A DNA stretch of 64,000 nucleotides from Altererythrobacter sp. ZODW24 (GTDB taxonomy: Bacteria > Pseudomonadota > Alphaproteobacteria > Sphingomonadales > Sphingomonadaceae). Where the stretch lies: NCBI RefSeq assembly GCF_003344885.1, contig NZ_CP031155.1, forward strand, positions 930,001-994,000. Direction: 5' to 3'. Within the stretch, counting starts at the first letter, position 1. Every line of letters starts with the position of its first letter. Position numbers and translations under genes: made by a program. The notes below the pieces were generated by a model. That model was not told the origin of the DNA, made no database searches, and worked only from the letters and a program-made list of their open reading frames with translations. Positions 46,460-54,662 of this stretch are shown here, in pieces.

Positions 46460-47221
46460 TCAGCGCGCCAGCCAGCCCCCGTCGACCGCAAGAATGTGGC
46501 CCTGAACATATTTGGCCGCATCAGAGGCTAGGAACACAGCCGCACCGCCCAGATCAGATGGTTCGCCCCAGCGCCCTGCCGGAATACGTTCCATAATCTG
46601 GCGATTACGATCCTCATCAGCCTGCAAGGCGGCCGTGTTGTTGGTCGCAATGTAGCCGGGCGCGATGGCATTCACATTGATGCCCTTGCCGGCCCATTCG
46701 TTAGCCATCAGTTTGGTCAGCCCGCCCACACCGCTTTTCGAAGCGGTGTAGCTCGCCACGCGGATGCCGCCCTGGAAGGTGAGCATCGAGGCGATGTTGA
46801 TCACGCTGCCGCCGCCATGATCCACCATATGGCGTGCCGCTGCCTGCGTTAGGAAGAACAGGCTCTTGAGATTAGTGTCCATCACCGCGTCCCAGTCGTC
46901 CTCGGTGAAATCGACCGCATCGTTACGGCGGATGATTCCGGCATTGTTTACCAGAATGTCCAGCCCGCCAAGCGTGCTCACGATATCCGCAACTACGCGG
47001 TTCACCGGCTCGACTGTCGACAGATCAGCCCGAACAATCAGTGCCCGGCGACCAAGCGCATCGACCATCTTGGCGGTCTCGTCGGCGTCACTTCGCCCGA
47101 TCAAGGCCACGTCTGCGCCCGCCTGAGCCAATGCGACCGCAATGCCCTGTCCAATACCGGTGTTGGCACCGGTGACAGCTGCGACCTTGCCAGACAGATC
47201 GAACGGCGAATGGGTGCTCAT
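46460..47221 (-). CDS. kduD: 2-keto-3-deoxygluconate dehydrogenase-type SDR (KduD/DhuD-like)
   Basis: The 253-residue short-chain dehydrogenase has TGANTGIGQG, NNAG, and the Ser-Tyr-Lys triad (INIASML, YTASK). Its C-terminus AGRWGEPSDLGGAAVFLASD is the KduD pattern. KduD reduces 3-deoxy-D-glycero-2,5-hexodiulosonate to 2-keto-3-deoxygluconate after pectin or glycosaminoglycan lyase action. It lies 10 bases from the RpiB-like isomerase gene, the neighbour expected for DhuI-DhuD. A ribosome site AAGGA precedes the ATG at 47221. Confidence 0.93.
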   Translation of the reverse strand: MSTHSPFDLSGKVAAVTGANTGIGQGIAVALAQAGADVALIGRSDADETAKMVDALGRRALIVRADLSTVEPVNRVVADIVSTLGGLDILVNNAGIIRRNDAVDFTEDDWDAVMDTNLKSLFFLTQAAARHMVDHGGGSVINIASMLTFQGGIRVASYTASKSGVGGLTKLMANEWAGKGINVNAIAPGYIATNNTAALQADEDRNRQIMERIPAGRWGEPSDLGGAAVFLASDAAKYVQGHILAVDGGWLAR

Positions 47222-47231
47222 TTTCAGGTCC

Positions 47232-47864
47232 TTAAAGGCTGCGCAGATAGCCGCTGATTTCGTCATCCTGCGCATTGGCGTAGAACAGCTCTTCGAACTT
47301 CTCGCCCGCGATCGTCGACTTCAGTAGATCCTGATCAATGTTTTTCAGAACCGACACCATGTCATGGCAAGTGACATCCTTCACTTGCGAGAGGATGCCG
47401 CGGTTCTTGGCCATGATTTCAGCGCGTTCTGTAGGATACCCCAGCCCGCCTTCTTCTTCGAACAACTTGCGGTAGCAATCCTGCAAGTTCAGCTCTGCTG
47501 CCCAGCCAAAACCCTTGGCATGGGGCATCGAAATGGCGTTACCGTCATTGATCCGGTTGAACAGGAACGCGTCAGTCGGATCGATCACGAGGCCGCAAAA
47601 CACACCCGGCATCGAATTACATGCCAACATCGAACCCATACCCGTGCCGCAACCCGTGACCACGAAATCCGCTGCCTTCGAATTCAGCAGAATGCCTGTG
47701 AGCAGTCCGTTCATTACATAAGTCAGCTGCGCATCATCTTCGGCAGTGTACATGCCGTAATTATGCACCTGGTGACCCATGGGCTCTGCAACAGAGGTCA
47801 GCGCGTCATGGATAATACCGTTCTTGGCGGCTTGGCTGTTTTCGCTGATCAGTGCAATTTTCAT
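47232..47864 (-). CDS. RpiB/LacA/LacB-family sugar isomerase, DhuI-like
   Basis: The 210-residue protein begins MKIALISENSQAAKNG and carries the RpiB-fold motif VVTGCGTGMGSMLACN. It is longer than ribose-5-phosphate isomerase B (about 150 residues), like DhuI, the RpiB-type isomerase of 4-deoxy-L-threo-5-hexosulose uronate described in streptococci and Sphingomonas. It lies directly before KduD/DhuD-like SDR, so the DhuI role (conversion of the unsaturated uronate product to the dehydrogenase substrate) is likely. The ATG at 47864 is chosen. A LacI-type palindrome lies 70 bases upstream. Confidence 0.85.
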   Translation of the reverse strand: MKIALISENSQAAKNGIIHDALTSVAEPMGHQVHNYGMYTAEDDAQLTYVMNGLLTGILLNSKAADFVVTGCGTGMGSMLACNSMPGVFCGLVIDPTDAFLFNRINDGNAISMPHAKGFGWAAELNLQDCYRKLFEEEGGLGYPTERAEIMAKNRGILSQVKDVTCHDMVSVLKNIDQDLLKSTIAGEKFEELFYANAQDDEISGYLRSL

Positions 47865-47934
47865 AATTTCTCGCTCTTCAGTGTAATTCAGGCGCATTGT
47901 GATACCCATCACACGCTTAGATTTATGATCGTTA

Positions 47935-47948
47935 GGTAACCGGTGTCA
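47935..47948. promoter_or_regulatory. Putative LacI-type operator upstream of the isomerase gene
   Basis: GGTAACCGGTGTCA, centred on ACCGGT, lies 70 bases upstream of the isomerase ATG. It matches palindromes at 52798 and 52834 upstream of the divergent hydratase and beta-helix genes. The shared half-site is ACCGGTGYCA. Confidence 0.6.
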
Positions 47949-47988
47949 TACGCCTATGCAAGCGGTATACTGACGCCTCTCGAAACAC

Positions 47989-49008
47989 TTACGTCGTGGG
48001 CGGTGCGACAACTGATCCGCGTTTCATCAACTCGGACAGCAGCAGCGTTTCCTGAACTGGTTCCGATTCAGGATCCGCTATCAATTTGAGCGCTGCGGCG
48101 CGGGCCATGCCCACGATCGGCCAGCGCACAGTTGTGAGTGATGGCCAGACATGGCTGGATAGCGGCGTGTCGTCGAAACCGACAATCGAAAGGCCGCGCG
48201 GGATTTCAATGCCGCGCTGGCGGGCAGCGATCATGACGCCGATGGCCATCTCGTCATTGGATGCGAAAACTGCGGTCGGCCAGACCTCGCGCTCGAGCAT
48301 GGCAAAGCCAGCTTCCTTGCCGGATTCGAACGTATAGGCACCAGCTTGGATCAGCTCAGGTCTCAGCTCCAGCCCGGCTTGTTCCAGCGCCTCTTCATAA
48401 CCGGCACGGCGCTCCCTGGCTGACAAAAAGCCCTTAGGCCCCTCAATCAGCCCAATTCGCTTATGCCCCATTTCAATGAGATACGTGACTGCCTCGCGCA
48501 CAGCGCTACGATCATTTGAGGTCACCATATGCTCAGGCTTATCGAGCTCGACCGAAGCCATTCGGACATATTTTGTGCCGTAACTGGCGCATAGCTCAGC
48601 CAACGCGTCATTGCCGGAAATCGGGGGCAGCAAGACAACACCGTAAGGGCGCTGCCTTTCCAGAAACTGGCGGATCGTATCTTCAACATTGGGCGAGTTG
48701 CGATCAACCGGCTGGACCATTAGTCCGAAATCGCTGCCCTCTATGCCCTCAAGAATGCCTTGCTGGACGTTCACTAGAAATTGAGCGTTCGGGTTATCGT
48801 GAATGACGGCAATGATGAAATTGTGGCGAAGCGCCAATGCGCGCGCTTGCGGGTTGGGAACATAGCCAAGTTCTGCGATCACATGTTCGACATGCAGCCG
48901 CGTCTTTTCACTTAGTAAGGGCGATTTGTTGATCACCCGGCTTACGGTCTTCTTCGAGACCTCCGCGATTCTTGCCACATCATTGATTGTCGGATTGCCC
49001 ATTGGCAT
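47989..49008 (-). CDS. LacI-family transcriptional regulator
   Basis: The 339-residue protein has an N-terminal LacI HTH (TINDVARIAEVSKKTVSRVI) and a sugar-binding domain with SIVGFDDTPLSSHVWPSLTTVR (given here in parts: VGFDDTPLSS and PSLTTVR). It lies between the TRAP permease gene and the isomerase gene on the same strand. It probably controls this locus and responds to a pathway intermediate such as KDG, as KdgR proteins do. A start at 49002 is an alternative. Confidence 0.93.
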   Translation of the reverse strand: MPMGNPTINDVARIAEVSKKTVSRVINKSPLLSEKTRLHVEHVIAELGYVPNPQARALALRHNFIIAVIHDNPNAQFLVNVQQGILEGIEGSDFGLMVQPVDRNSPNVEDTIRQFLERQRPYGVVLLPPISGNDALAELCASYGTKYVRMASVELDKPEHMVTSNDRSAVREAVTYLIEMGHKRIGLIEGPKGFLSARERRAGYEEALEQAGLELRPELIQAGAYTFESGKEAGFAMLEREVWPTAVFASNDEMAIGVMIAARQRGIEIPRGLSIVGFDDTPLSSHVWPSLTTVRWPIVGMARAAALKLIADPESEPVQETLLLSELMKRGSVVAPPTT

Positions 49009-49059
49009 CCTTCATGAATGTTGCGGCGGCTGCCTGCAAGTGCGCAGGCCAGACCGCGT

Positions 49060-50337
49060 TTAGAAAGCGTTCGGAAGCGCCAGCGACAATACCGGTACGA
49101 AGCTGATCAGAATGAGCGCAAAAATGAGCGTGAAATAGAACGGCCATATCGTCTTGACCAAAGTCGGCACAGGGATCTTGCCCACCGCCGAACCCACGAA
49201 CAGTACCGAACCCACGGGCGGCGTCACTAGCCCGATGCCAAGGTTGAGCATCAGAATAATCCCGAAGTGAACCGGATCAACGCCTGCCTCCATCGCCACG
49301 GGCAGGAAGATCGGCGTCGTGATAACAATCAGCGGCGCCATGTCCATAAATGTGCCGAGCATTAGCAACATAACATTGATAATCAGCAGCGTCATGATCG
49401 GGTTATCTGTCATCAGCGCGATCAGTTCAGCAAGCTGTGCAGGCACTTCAAGTAGCGCCAGTGCGAAGCCGAAGGCAGTCGCTGCCGCGATAATGAACAA
49501 CACCATGGAAGCTGTGCGAACCGACTTGGCAGCTGCCTCGCCAAACCCTTTCCAGCCAAGGCTACGGTAAACCAGCCAACCAACCAACGCGGTGTAGATG
49601 ACGGCGATGGCGGAGGATTCCGTGGGCGTGAAAATCCCGCTCAAAATGCCGCCCATGATGATCACGCCGGTCATCAGGCCCGGGATCGCATAGACCGCAG
49701 CGCGAATGAACTTGCGCCAGCCAGGGAATGTACCGCGCGGAAGGCCGCGCTTGCGGGCCACCAGCCAGGCGGTCAGCATCAACATAAAGCCGGTAAGCAG
49801 GCCGGGGACTATGCCAGCGAGGAACAGGTCGCCAATAGAAACGCCAACACCCGATGCGGCAGCGTAGATGATCATATTGTGTGATGGCGGGATCAGCAGA
49901 CCAACCACAGCGGCGGTCACAGTGACGTTCACCGCATAATCGCCGGGATAGCCCTTCTCCTCCATCAGCGGAACCATCGTGGAACCGATGGCTGACGCGC
50001 TGGCGATAGCCGAACCGCTCACCGCACCGAACATCATCGACGCGCCGACATCGACCAAGCCCAAGCCCCCGCGCACCCTCCCAAAGGCGACATCGGCGAC
50101 GCTCACCAGCCGGTCCGCAATGCCAGATCGGTACATTAGGTCGCCCGCGAATATGAAGAACGGGATCGCCATCAAGGTGAACACGCTGATCCCTGCCGCC
50201 ATGCGCTGGACAGCGACAACCAAGGGAATATCGATCAACCAGAAGGTCGCCAGCGCCGCGCCAAGCAGAGAGAATGCCACAGGCACGCCCAAAGCCAGAA
50301 GGAGCAACAACACGCCAAAGAGAACCAGAATCTCCAT
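49060..50337 (-). CDS. TRAP transporter large permease (DctM-like)
   Basis: The 425-residue protein has about 12 membrane helices and the DctM pattern: GVPVAFSLLGAALATFW, MAIPFFIFAGDLMYRSGIA and PPSHNMIIYAA. It is the main sodium-coupled permease of a tripartite system. It overlaps the small permease gene by one base (TAATG). In this context it probably imports uronic acids or unsaturated oligouronides. Confidence 0.93.
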   Translation of the reverse strand: MEILVLFGVLLLLLALGVPVAFSLLGAALATFWLIDIPLVVAVQRMAAGISVFTLMAIPFFIFAGDLMYRSGIADRLVSVADVAFGRVRGGLGLVDVGASMMFGAVSGSAIASASAIGSTMVPLMEEKGYPGDYAVNVTVTAAVVGLLIPPSHNMIIYAAASGVGVSIGDLFLAGIVPGLLTGFMLMLTAWLVARKRGLPRGTFPGWRKFIRAAVYAIPGLMTGVIIMGGILSGIFTPTESSAIAVIYTALVGWLVYRSLGWKGFGEAAAKSVRTASMVLFIIAAATAFGFALALLEVPAQLAELIALMTDNPIMTLLIINVMLLMLGTFMDMAPLIVITTPIFLPVAMEAGVDPVHFGIILMLNLGIGLVTPPVGSVLFVGSAVGKIPVPTLVKTIWPFYFTLIFALILISFVPVLSLALPNAF

Positions 50338-50810
50338 TATTCGGCGCCTCCCGCTGGAGCCGTGCGCCATTCATTCCGCGCATGAGCAAGTGCGAACACC
50401 ATCATGAGCAGGCCCGAGAATGGCAACGGCAGATAGGCAAAACCGCGGCTGATCCCGAGGCCGGGAATGACGTTGCCGCGCACCAACCACGCGAGCTCCG
50501 TTCCAAAGACAAGCAACACCGCGCCAAACAGCGCCACCAGCAGATGGATCCCGAGCCGGACGATCCGTGCGCGCGAAGGCGAAGACATGTTTTCGAGCAA
50601 CGCAATCCGGATATGAAACCCTTCGCGCACGCCCGCGGCAGCAGCAAAAAGCACATACCAAATCATCAGGATCAACGCGGCCGGTTCGGACCATGACGGG
50701 CTCGAATTTAGCACAAAGCGGCCAAACACCTGCCAGCCAATTATGCCGGTCATGATGACAAGACCCGCAGCGCCGATCCGCACTAGCCATTCTGAAACCT
50801 TGTCGAGCAT
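50337..50810 (-). CDS. TRAP transporter small permease (DctQ-like)
   Basis: The 157-residue protein has four membrane helices with the DctQ motif SEPAALILMIWYVLF. It bridges the large permease and the binding protein. It overlaps both neighbours by one base. Confidence 0.92.
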   Translation of the reverse strand: MLDKVSEWLVRIGAAGLVIMTGIIGWQVFGRFVLNSSPSWSEPAALILMIWYVLFAAAAGVREGFHIRIALLENMSSPSRARIVRLGIHLLVALFGAVLLVFGTELAWLVRGNVIPGLGISRGFAYLPLPFSGLLMMVFALAHARNEWRTAPAGGAE

Positions 50811-51829
50811 CAGCCACCACTCCTCATCGCAAGAATCTTATCGACAAGCTCGCGCTGCTTGGGTGTGGTGATAAAGCTGTCCCACATATCGGTCATCTTG
50901 CCAGTAAAGAGAGCGGGGTCGACTTCATTCACTTCGACGCCCGATTCCATCACGGTCTTCATGCTTTTTGCGACCTGCGCGTCCCACAGCTGACGCATGT
51001 AGGGCACGGAATCGCGGGCCGACTGGCGCACAATTTGCTGTTCTGCTGTCGAAAGCTTGTCCCAGCTGATCTTCGACATCACGAAGACCTCTGGCGCGAG
51101 CAAATGTCGCGTCAGGCTGTAATAGCGGGCAACCTCGTAATGGCGGCCGCTTTCGAAGCTTGGCCAGTTGTTTTCGGCACCATCAATCACGCCTTGTGCG
51201 AGCGACTGGTACACTTCATCGAGCGGCATTGGCGTGGCGTCCGCTCCCAATGATTTGACCATCGCAACATAGAGGTCGGAGCCGGGAACGCGCAGCTTCA
51301 AGCCCTTCATATCCTCAGGCGTCGTGATGGGTCCGCGCGTGTTGTAAAAACTGCGCGCGCCGGAATCATAGAAGCACAGCCCAATCAGCCCGTGCGGCTC
51401 AAGCGAGGCGAGAATTTCATCGCCAATCGGCCCATCCAGCGATGTCCGCATATGCTCGGTAGATTCGAACAGGAAGGGCAGCGCTGCGACAATTGTCAGC
51501 GGCTCGATGGAATTGAGCGGCGCCAAGTTCACGCGGTTGAAATCAAGCCCGCCAAACGTGGTGATTTCCAGCGTATCGCGCTCATTACCGAGCTGCCCGC
51601 CAGCATACATGCGCAGAGTGCGTTTTCCGCCTGTCCGTTCGCTCAGCAGCTCGCCAAACCGGATGACGGCCTGCACAGTGGGATAATCGAGCACATGGGT
51701 ATCAACCGCTGTAAAAGCGTCGCCCAGTCGCATTCCGCAGGACGCCAAAAGCGCTGAACTGCCCGCGATAAATCCGCGCCTGCCGAATGTCATAAGCGGA
51801 TGCGCTGCGGCGGGCGGGAAATCACTCAT
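50810..51829 (-). CDS. TRAP transporter solute-binding protein (DctP-like)
   Basis: The 339-residue periplasmic protein has a Tat-like RRGFIAGSSALL signal and a possible lipobox LLASC. The DctP domain includes GGQLGNERDTLE, LPFLFESTEHMR and GLKLRVPGSDLYVAMVKSLG. The Arg of KLRVP is the residue that binds carboxylates in this family, in keeping with an acidic sugar. The ATG at 51829 overlaps the hydratase gene stop by four bases; an internal ATG before the signal (51793) is an alternative. Confidence 0.92.
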   Translation of the reverse strand: MSDFPPAAAHPLMTFGRRGFIAGSSALLASCGMRLGDAFTAVDTHVLDYPTVQAVIRFGELLSERTGGKRTLRMYAGGQLGNERDTLEITTFGGLDFNRVNLAPLNSIEPLTIVAALPFLFESTEHMRTSLDGPIGDEILASLEPHGLIGLCFYDSGARSFYNTRGPITTPEDMKGLKLRVPGSDLYVAMVKSLGADATPMPLDEVYQSLAQGVIDGAENNWPSFESGRHYEVARYYSLTRHLLAPEVFVMSKISWDKLSTAEQQIVRQSARDSVPYMRQLWDAQVAKSMKTVMESGVEVNEVDPALFTGKMTDMWDSFITTPKQRELVDKILAMRSGG

Positions 51830-52638
51830 CCAGCGAACGGCTTCGCTGGCACGAGCTTGAGCTGTATCTCGCCAAATTGTCCGAAGCGGCAAACGGCGGA
51901 AACTCCGCTACGCGTTTCGTGAACGCCGGTGATCGCACCGGAAGTAACCAACGAATCCTGCGGCAGATCGATTGAGTGTTTCTCCGCATGAGCGCGCAAA
52001 AAGGCCAGCGCATCGAGCGCGTCTTTGGGGAAATTGGTCAAAGTGCGCGTGCCAACAACTTCGCCGTCGATCAGTGTTTCCAAGTCAATCGACCCGGCAT
52101 CAATATCGCGCCAGTTCTTGATTTCCTGTCCAACCAGCAGGCCGCCATTATTGCCGAAGTCACAGATGACGGCGACCGGGCCAAGCGAGTTGATAGCGGG
52201 AACCGGGCTGCTGGCGAGTTCGACGCCAATGAACATGCGCTCTTCACCGGGGTTTGCCCCCAGTTGAAAGACGAACTCACCCTCCACCGCAGCGGACCCT
52301 GGATAAACGGGGAACTCGGCGACTTCGCCCTCCCCCACATGATGTATCGCGCGGCTGAATACTGGCCCGACCAGCCGGTCGACGCCAAAGCGCTCGCGAT
52401 ATGGTCCCGGAGGAACGCCCCCGACTTTCCAGGCCCCAACCTCATCCGGCCAAGCGTGGCGTGAATAATTCTGGATGGCGTAAGCATCCTCGAACGTGTC
52501 AGGCAGCTGGCCGGGAAACGCCGGGAGCGCGCGTGCATCGCGCCTTGCGGAAAGCAAAGTGTCCGCAATGGATCGAAGCTCAGCGCCCAGCTCTTGCTTA
52601 GCGCCAGGTGAACCTGATTTCCCAATGGTACCTGTCAA
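51826..52638 (-). CDS. 2-keto-4-pentenoate hydratase-family protein (MhpD-like)
   Basis: The 270-residue protein has the FAH/MhpD-like fold: AWKVGGVPPGPYRERFG, EGEFVFQLG with metal-binding Glu, and GVHETRSGVSAVCRFG. Related enzymes hydrate or cleave 2-oxo acids. It is the first gene of the TRAP-lacI-isomerase-SDR group. Its substrate in uronate catabolism is not evident; possibly it acts on a keto-acid shunt product. The start is a TTG at 52638 with GAGGGGG upstream. Confidence 0.8.
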   Translation of the reverse strand: MTGTIGKSGSPGAKQELGAELRSIADTLLSARRDARALPAFPGQLPDTFEDAYAIQNYSRHAWPDEVGAWKVGGVPPGPYRERFGVDRLVGPVFSRAIHHVGEGEVAEFPVYPGSAAVEGEFVFQLGANPGEERMFIGVELASSPVPAINSLGPVAVICDFGNNGGLLVGQEIKNWRDIDAGSIDLETLIDGEVVGTRTLTNFPKDALDALAFLRAHAEKHSIDLPQDSLVTSGAITGVHETRSGVSAVCRFGQFGEIQLKLVPAKPFAG

Positions 52639-52797
52639 AATTGCCCCCTCAGACCCGTTGCGTTACGCACGAAGGATAGTCCGCAGGGGGCAGCCTGTCA
52701 CGCCGGGGGAATTAGAGGAGCTGCAAGGTGAAGAATGGACTGCGTCACAACGCATTTTGTAGCTCTCTCCTCAGTGTTTTACGAGGCATTTTGCCTT

Positions 52798-52811
52798 CTG
52801 AACCGGCGCCA
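52798..52811. promoter_or_regulatory. Putative LacI-type operator, divergent promoter region (1)
   Basis: CTGAACCGGCGCCA, part of the same palindrome family as 47935 and 52834, in the 255-base region between the hydratase-like gene and the beta-helix gene. A TGAACCGGCGCCATT core with GCCATT is shared with the next site, 36 bases on. Confidence 0.6.
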
Positions 52812-52833
52812 TTAGCGCCTATACCCCCACAAT

Positions 52834-52847
52834 TGACACCGGTGCCA
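52834..52847. promoter_or_regulatory. Putative LacI-type operator, divergent promoter region (2)
   Basis: TGACACCGGTGCCA is an almost perfect palindrome, the best copy of the motif. A weaker relative, AATACCCGGTGAAT, follows at 52857. The rest of 52639-52893 holds no gene I can support. Confidence 0.68.
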
Positions 52848-52893
52848 TTGAAGGTCAATACCCGGTGAATAATGACAATGAGAGAGATGCGGG

Positions 52894-54579
52894 ATGGTTG
52901 GGCGAGACAAAATACGTGATGTTTTGAAATGTTTGTCGATCTCTGCCAGCGCGTTGGCAATTGCGGCAGCGCCAGCAGAGTCGCAGGAACTCCCCGAGAT
53001 ACTCGACCAGAGCGAAAGTTCTGAGGCGCCCTATCTACCCGACTTTTCCTATGCCGGTTACGAATACGGGCTGGAGCCTGTGCCCGAGGTTTCACAGATC
53101 ATTCTCGCTGCCGATCACGGCGCGGTTCCAGACGATGGCAGGGATGATAGCGCTGCGCTGATCGCTGCTATTGCAGCGGCTTCTGCCACCAATGGTCCGG
53201 TGAAAGTGCAATTGGCTGCAGGCCGCTATGAACTCACGGAAATTCTCTGGATTGAAGGCAGCAATATCGTGCTGGCCGGCGTGGGATCAGGCGAAGGCGG
53301 GACCGAACTCTACATGCCCCGCCCGCTCAACCAGATGGATGATGGCGGCGCGTCGGACGAATTGCGCAAATATCTTGTCGAGAATGACAAGCGCGAGCGG
53401 CAACCAGACAAGAACCTCGACGTATTGTTCAGCGAATATAGCTGGAACGGCGGCTTTATCTGGACGCGCGCACCGGGCGGACGCCATGCGACTTACATGG
53501 AAGAATATGACCGCGATATCGTTGGACTCGGCGATATTAGTGTCGGCGTGAAGGGGACCAGACAGGTCTCTATTGGGGCCAAGAGCGACCTAAAGGTCGG
53601 CGATGTCGTCCAAATCCATTGGCATAATCGCGCTGGCGAAAACGGCCCGCTGATTGCAGAAATGTACGGCGACACTGATGAGAAGATCGGAGATCGCCAT
53701 TGGACTCTGCCTGACCGGCCCTTGGTTCGCCAAGCAACGCGGATCGAAGCGATCAATGGCAATCAGGTCACCATCGCTGACCCCTTGCTCCACAACATCT
53801 CGGGTGACCTTCCTGCCTATTTCGCGAAGTGGGATCATCTTTCGGGAGTGGGCTTGCAAGACTTCGCCATGACATTCCCCGAGAACCCGTTTTTCGGCCA
53901 TCACAATGAAAGCGGCTTCAACGGCATTTACTTCACCGGTGTCCACAATGGCTGGATCACAAACGTCACCGTGACCAATGCCGATGCCGGGATCATGACG
54001 GATGATCTCGCCAATGTGACCATTTCCAATATCAAGACCGATGGCAATCATATCGCCCACTACAGCGTCCATGTCGGCAATGTTCACAATGTGTTGGTGG
54101 AGGGCGTGAATGTCTTCAACCCCACGATCCATACCTTTAGCTTCAACACGCAGGCGACCAAGTCGGTCTATCGAAACTCCGTCGGTTGGGTCGCACCAAC
54201 GCTGGATCAGCATGCCGGGGCCAACCATCAGAACCTGTATGACAATGTGACGGTTCACATCACACCGGATCAGAAGGCAGCGGATGGCTCCGCAATGTAC
54301 GACCTCTATAAGGCTGGCGGCGCCGGATATTGGCTGCCCGGGCACGGGCGCTATAACACGATGTGGAATGTTAAAGTCCTAGTGGATGGCAGCGTTCCAC
54401 CAGACGAAAAGGTGACAATCCTGGGCGCATCAGAAGGCCCGGAAGCGCGCATCATCGGAATGCATGGCAACCGCGAGATTGTGCTCGACTACCGTCCCCA
54501 GCCCTATGTTGAGCTGATGAACACACCGATAGATACGATCCCGTCGCTCTATGCTTGGCAGCTAGCCCAAAGGAGATAG
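52894..54579 (+). CDS. Secreted right-handed beta-helix protein, candidate polysaccharide lyase
   Basis: The 561-residue protein has a signal peptide (cleavage near residue 31, PAESQE) and a pectate-lyase-3-type N-terminal repeat (DHGAVPDDGRDDSAAL). Beta-helix rungs follow from about residue 300, with many Asn and His: NGIYFTGVHNGWITNVTVTN, NHIAHYSVHVGNVHNVLVEG and DQHAGANHQNLYDNVTVHI. The regular VxNVxI rungs and exposed His/Asn/Asp fit a lyase or epimerase acting on a uronic-acid polymer. The divergent TRAP-isomerase-SDR operon supports lyase. I do not recognise a CAZy family from the motifs alone. Confidence 0.8.
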   Translation: MVGRDKIRDVLKCLSISASALAIAAAPAESQELPEILDQSESSEAPYLPDFSYAGYEYGLEPVPEVSQIILAADHGAVPDDGRDDSAALIAAIAAASATNGPVKVQLAAGRYELTEILWIEGSNIVLAGVGSGEGGTELYMPRPLNQMDDGGASDELRKYLVENDKRERQPDKNLDVLFSEYSWNGGFIWTRAPGGRHATYMEEYDRDIVGLGDISVGVKGTRQVSIGAKSDLKVGDVVQIHWHNRAGENGPLIAEMYGDTDEKIGDRHWTLPDRPLVRQATRIEAINGNQVTIADPLLHNISGDLPAYFAKWDHLSGVGLQDFAMTFPENPFFGHHNESGFNGIYFTGVHNGWITNVTVTNADAGIMTDDLANVTISNIKTDGNHIAHYSVHVGNVHNVLVEGVNVFNPTIHTFSFNTQATKSVYRNSVGWVAPTLDQHAGANHQNLYDNVTVHITPDQKAADGSAMYDLYKAGGAGYWLPGHGRYNTMWNVKVLVDGSVPPDEKVTILGASEGPEARIIGMHGNREIVLDYRPQPYVELMNTPIDTIPSLYAWQLAQRR

Positions 54580-54662
54580 GCGCGGAAATAGCTGCACTTC
54601 TCACACACTTTCGCCTAAGCGCGCATCCGGCAATCCTGCCGCCCTTTGCGAGAGTGTAATCC

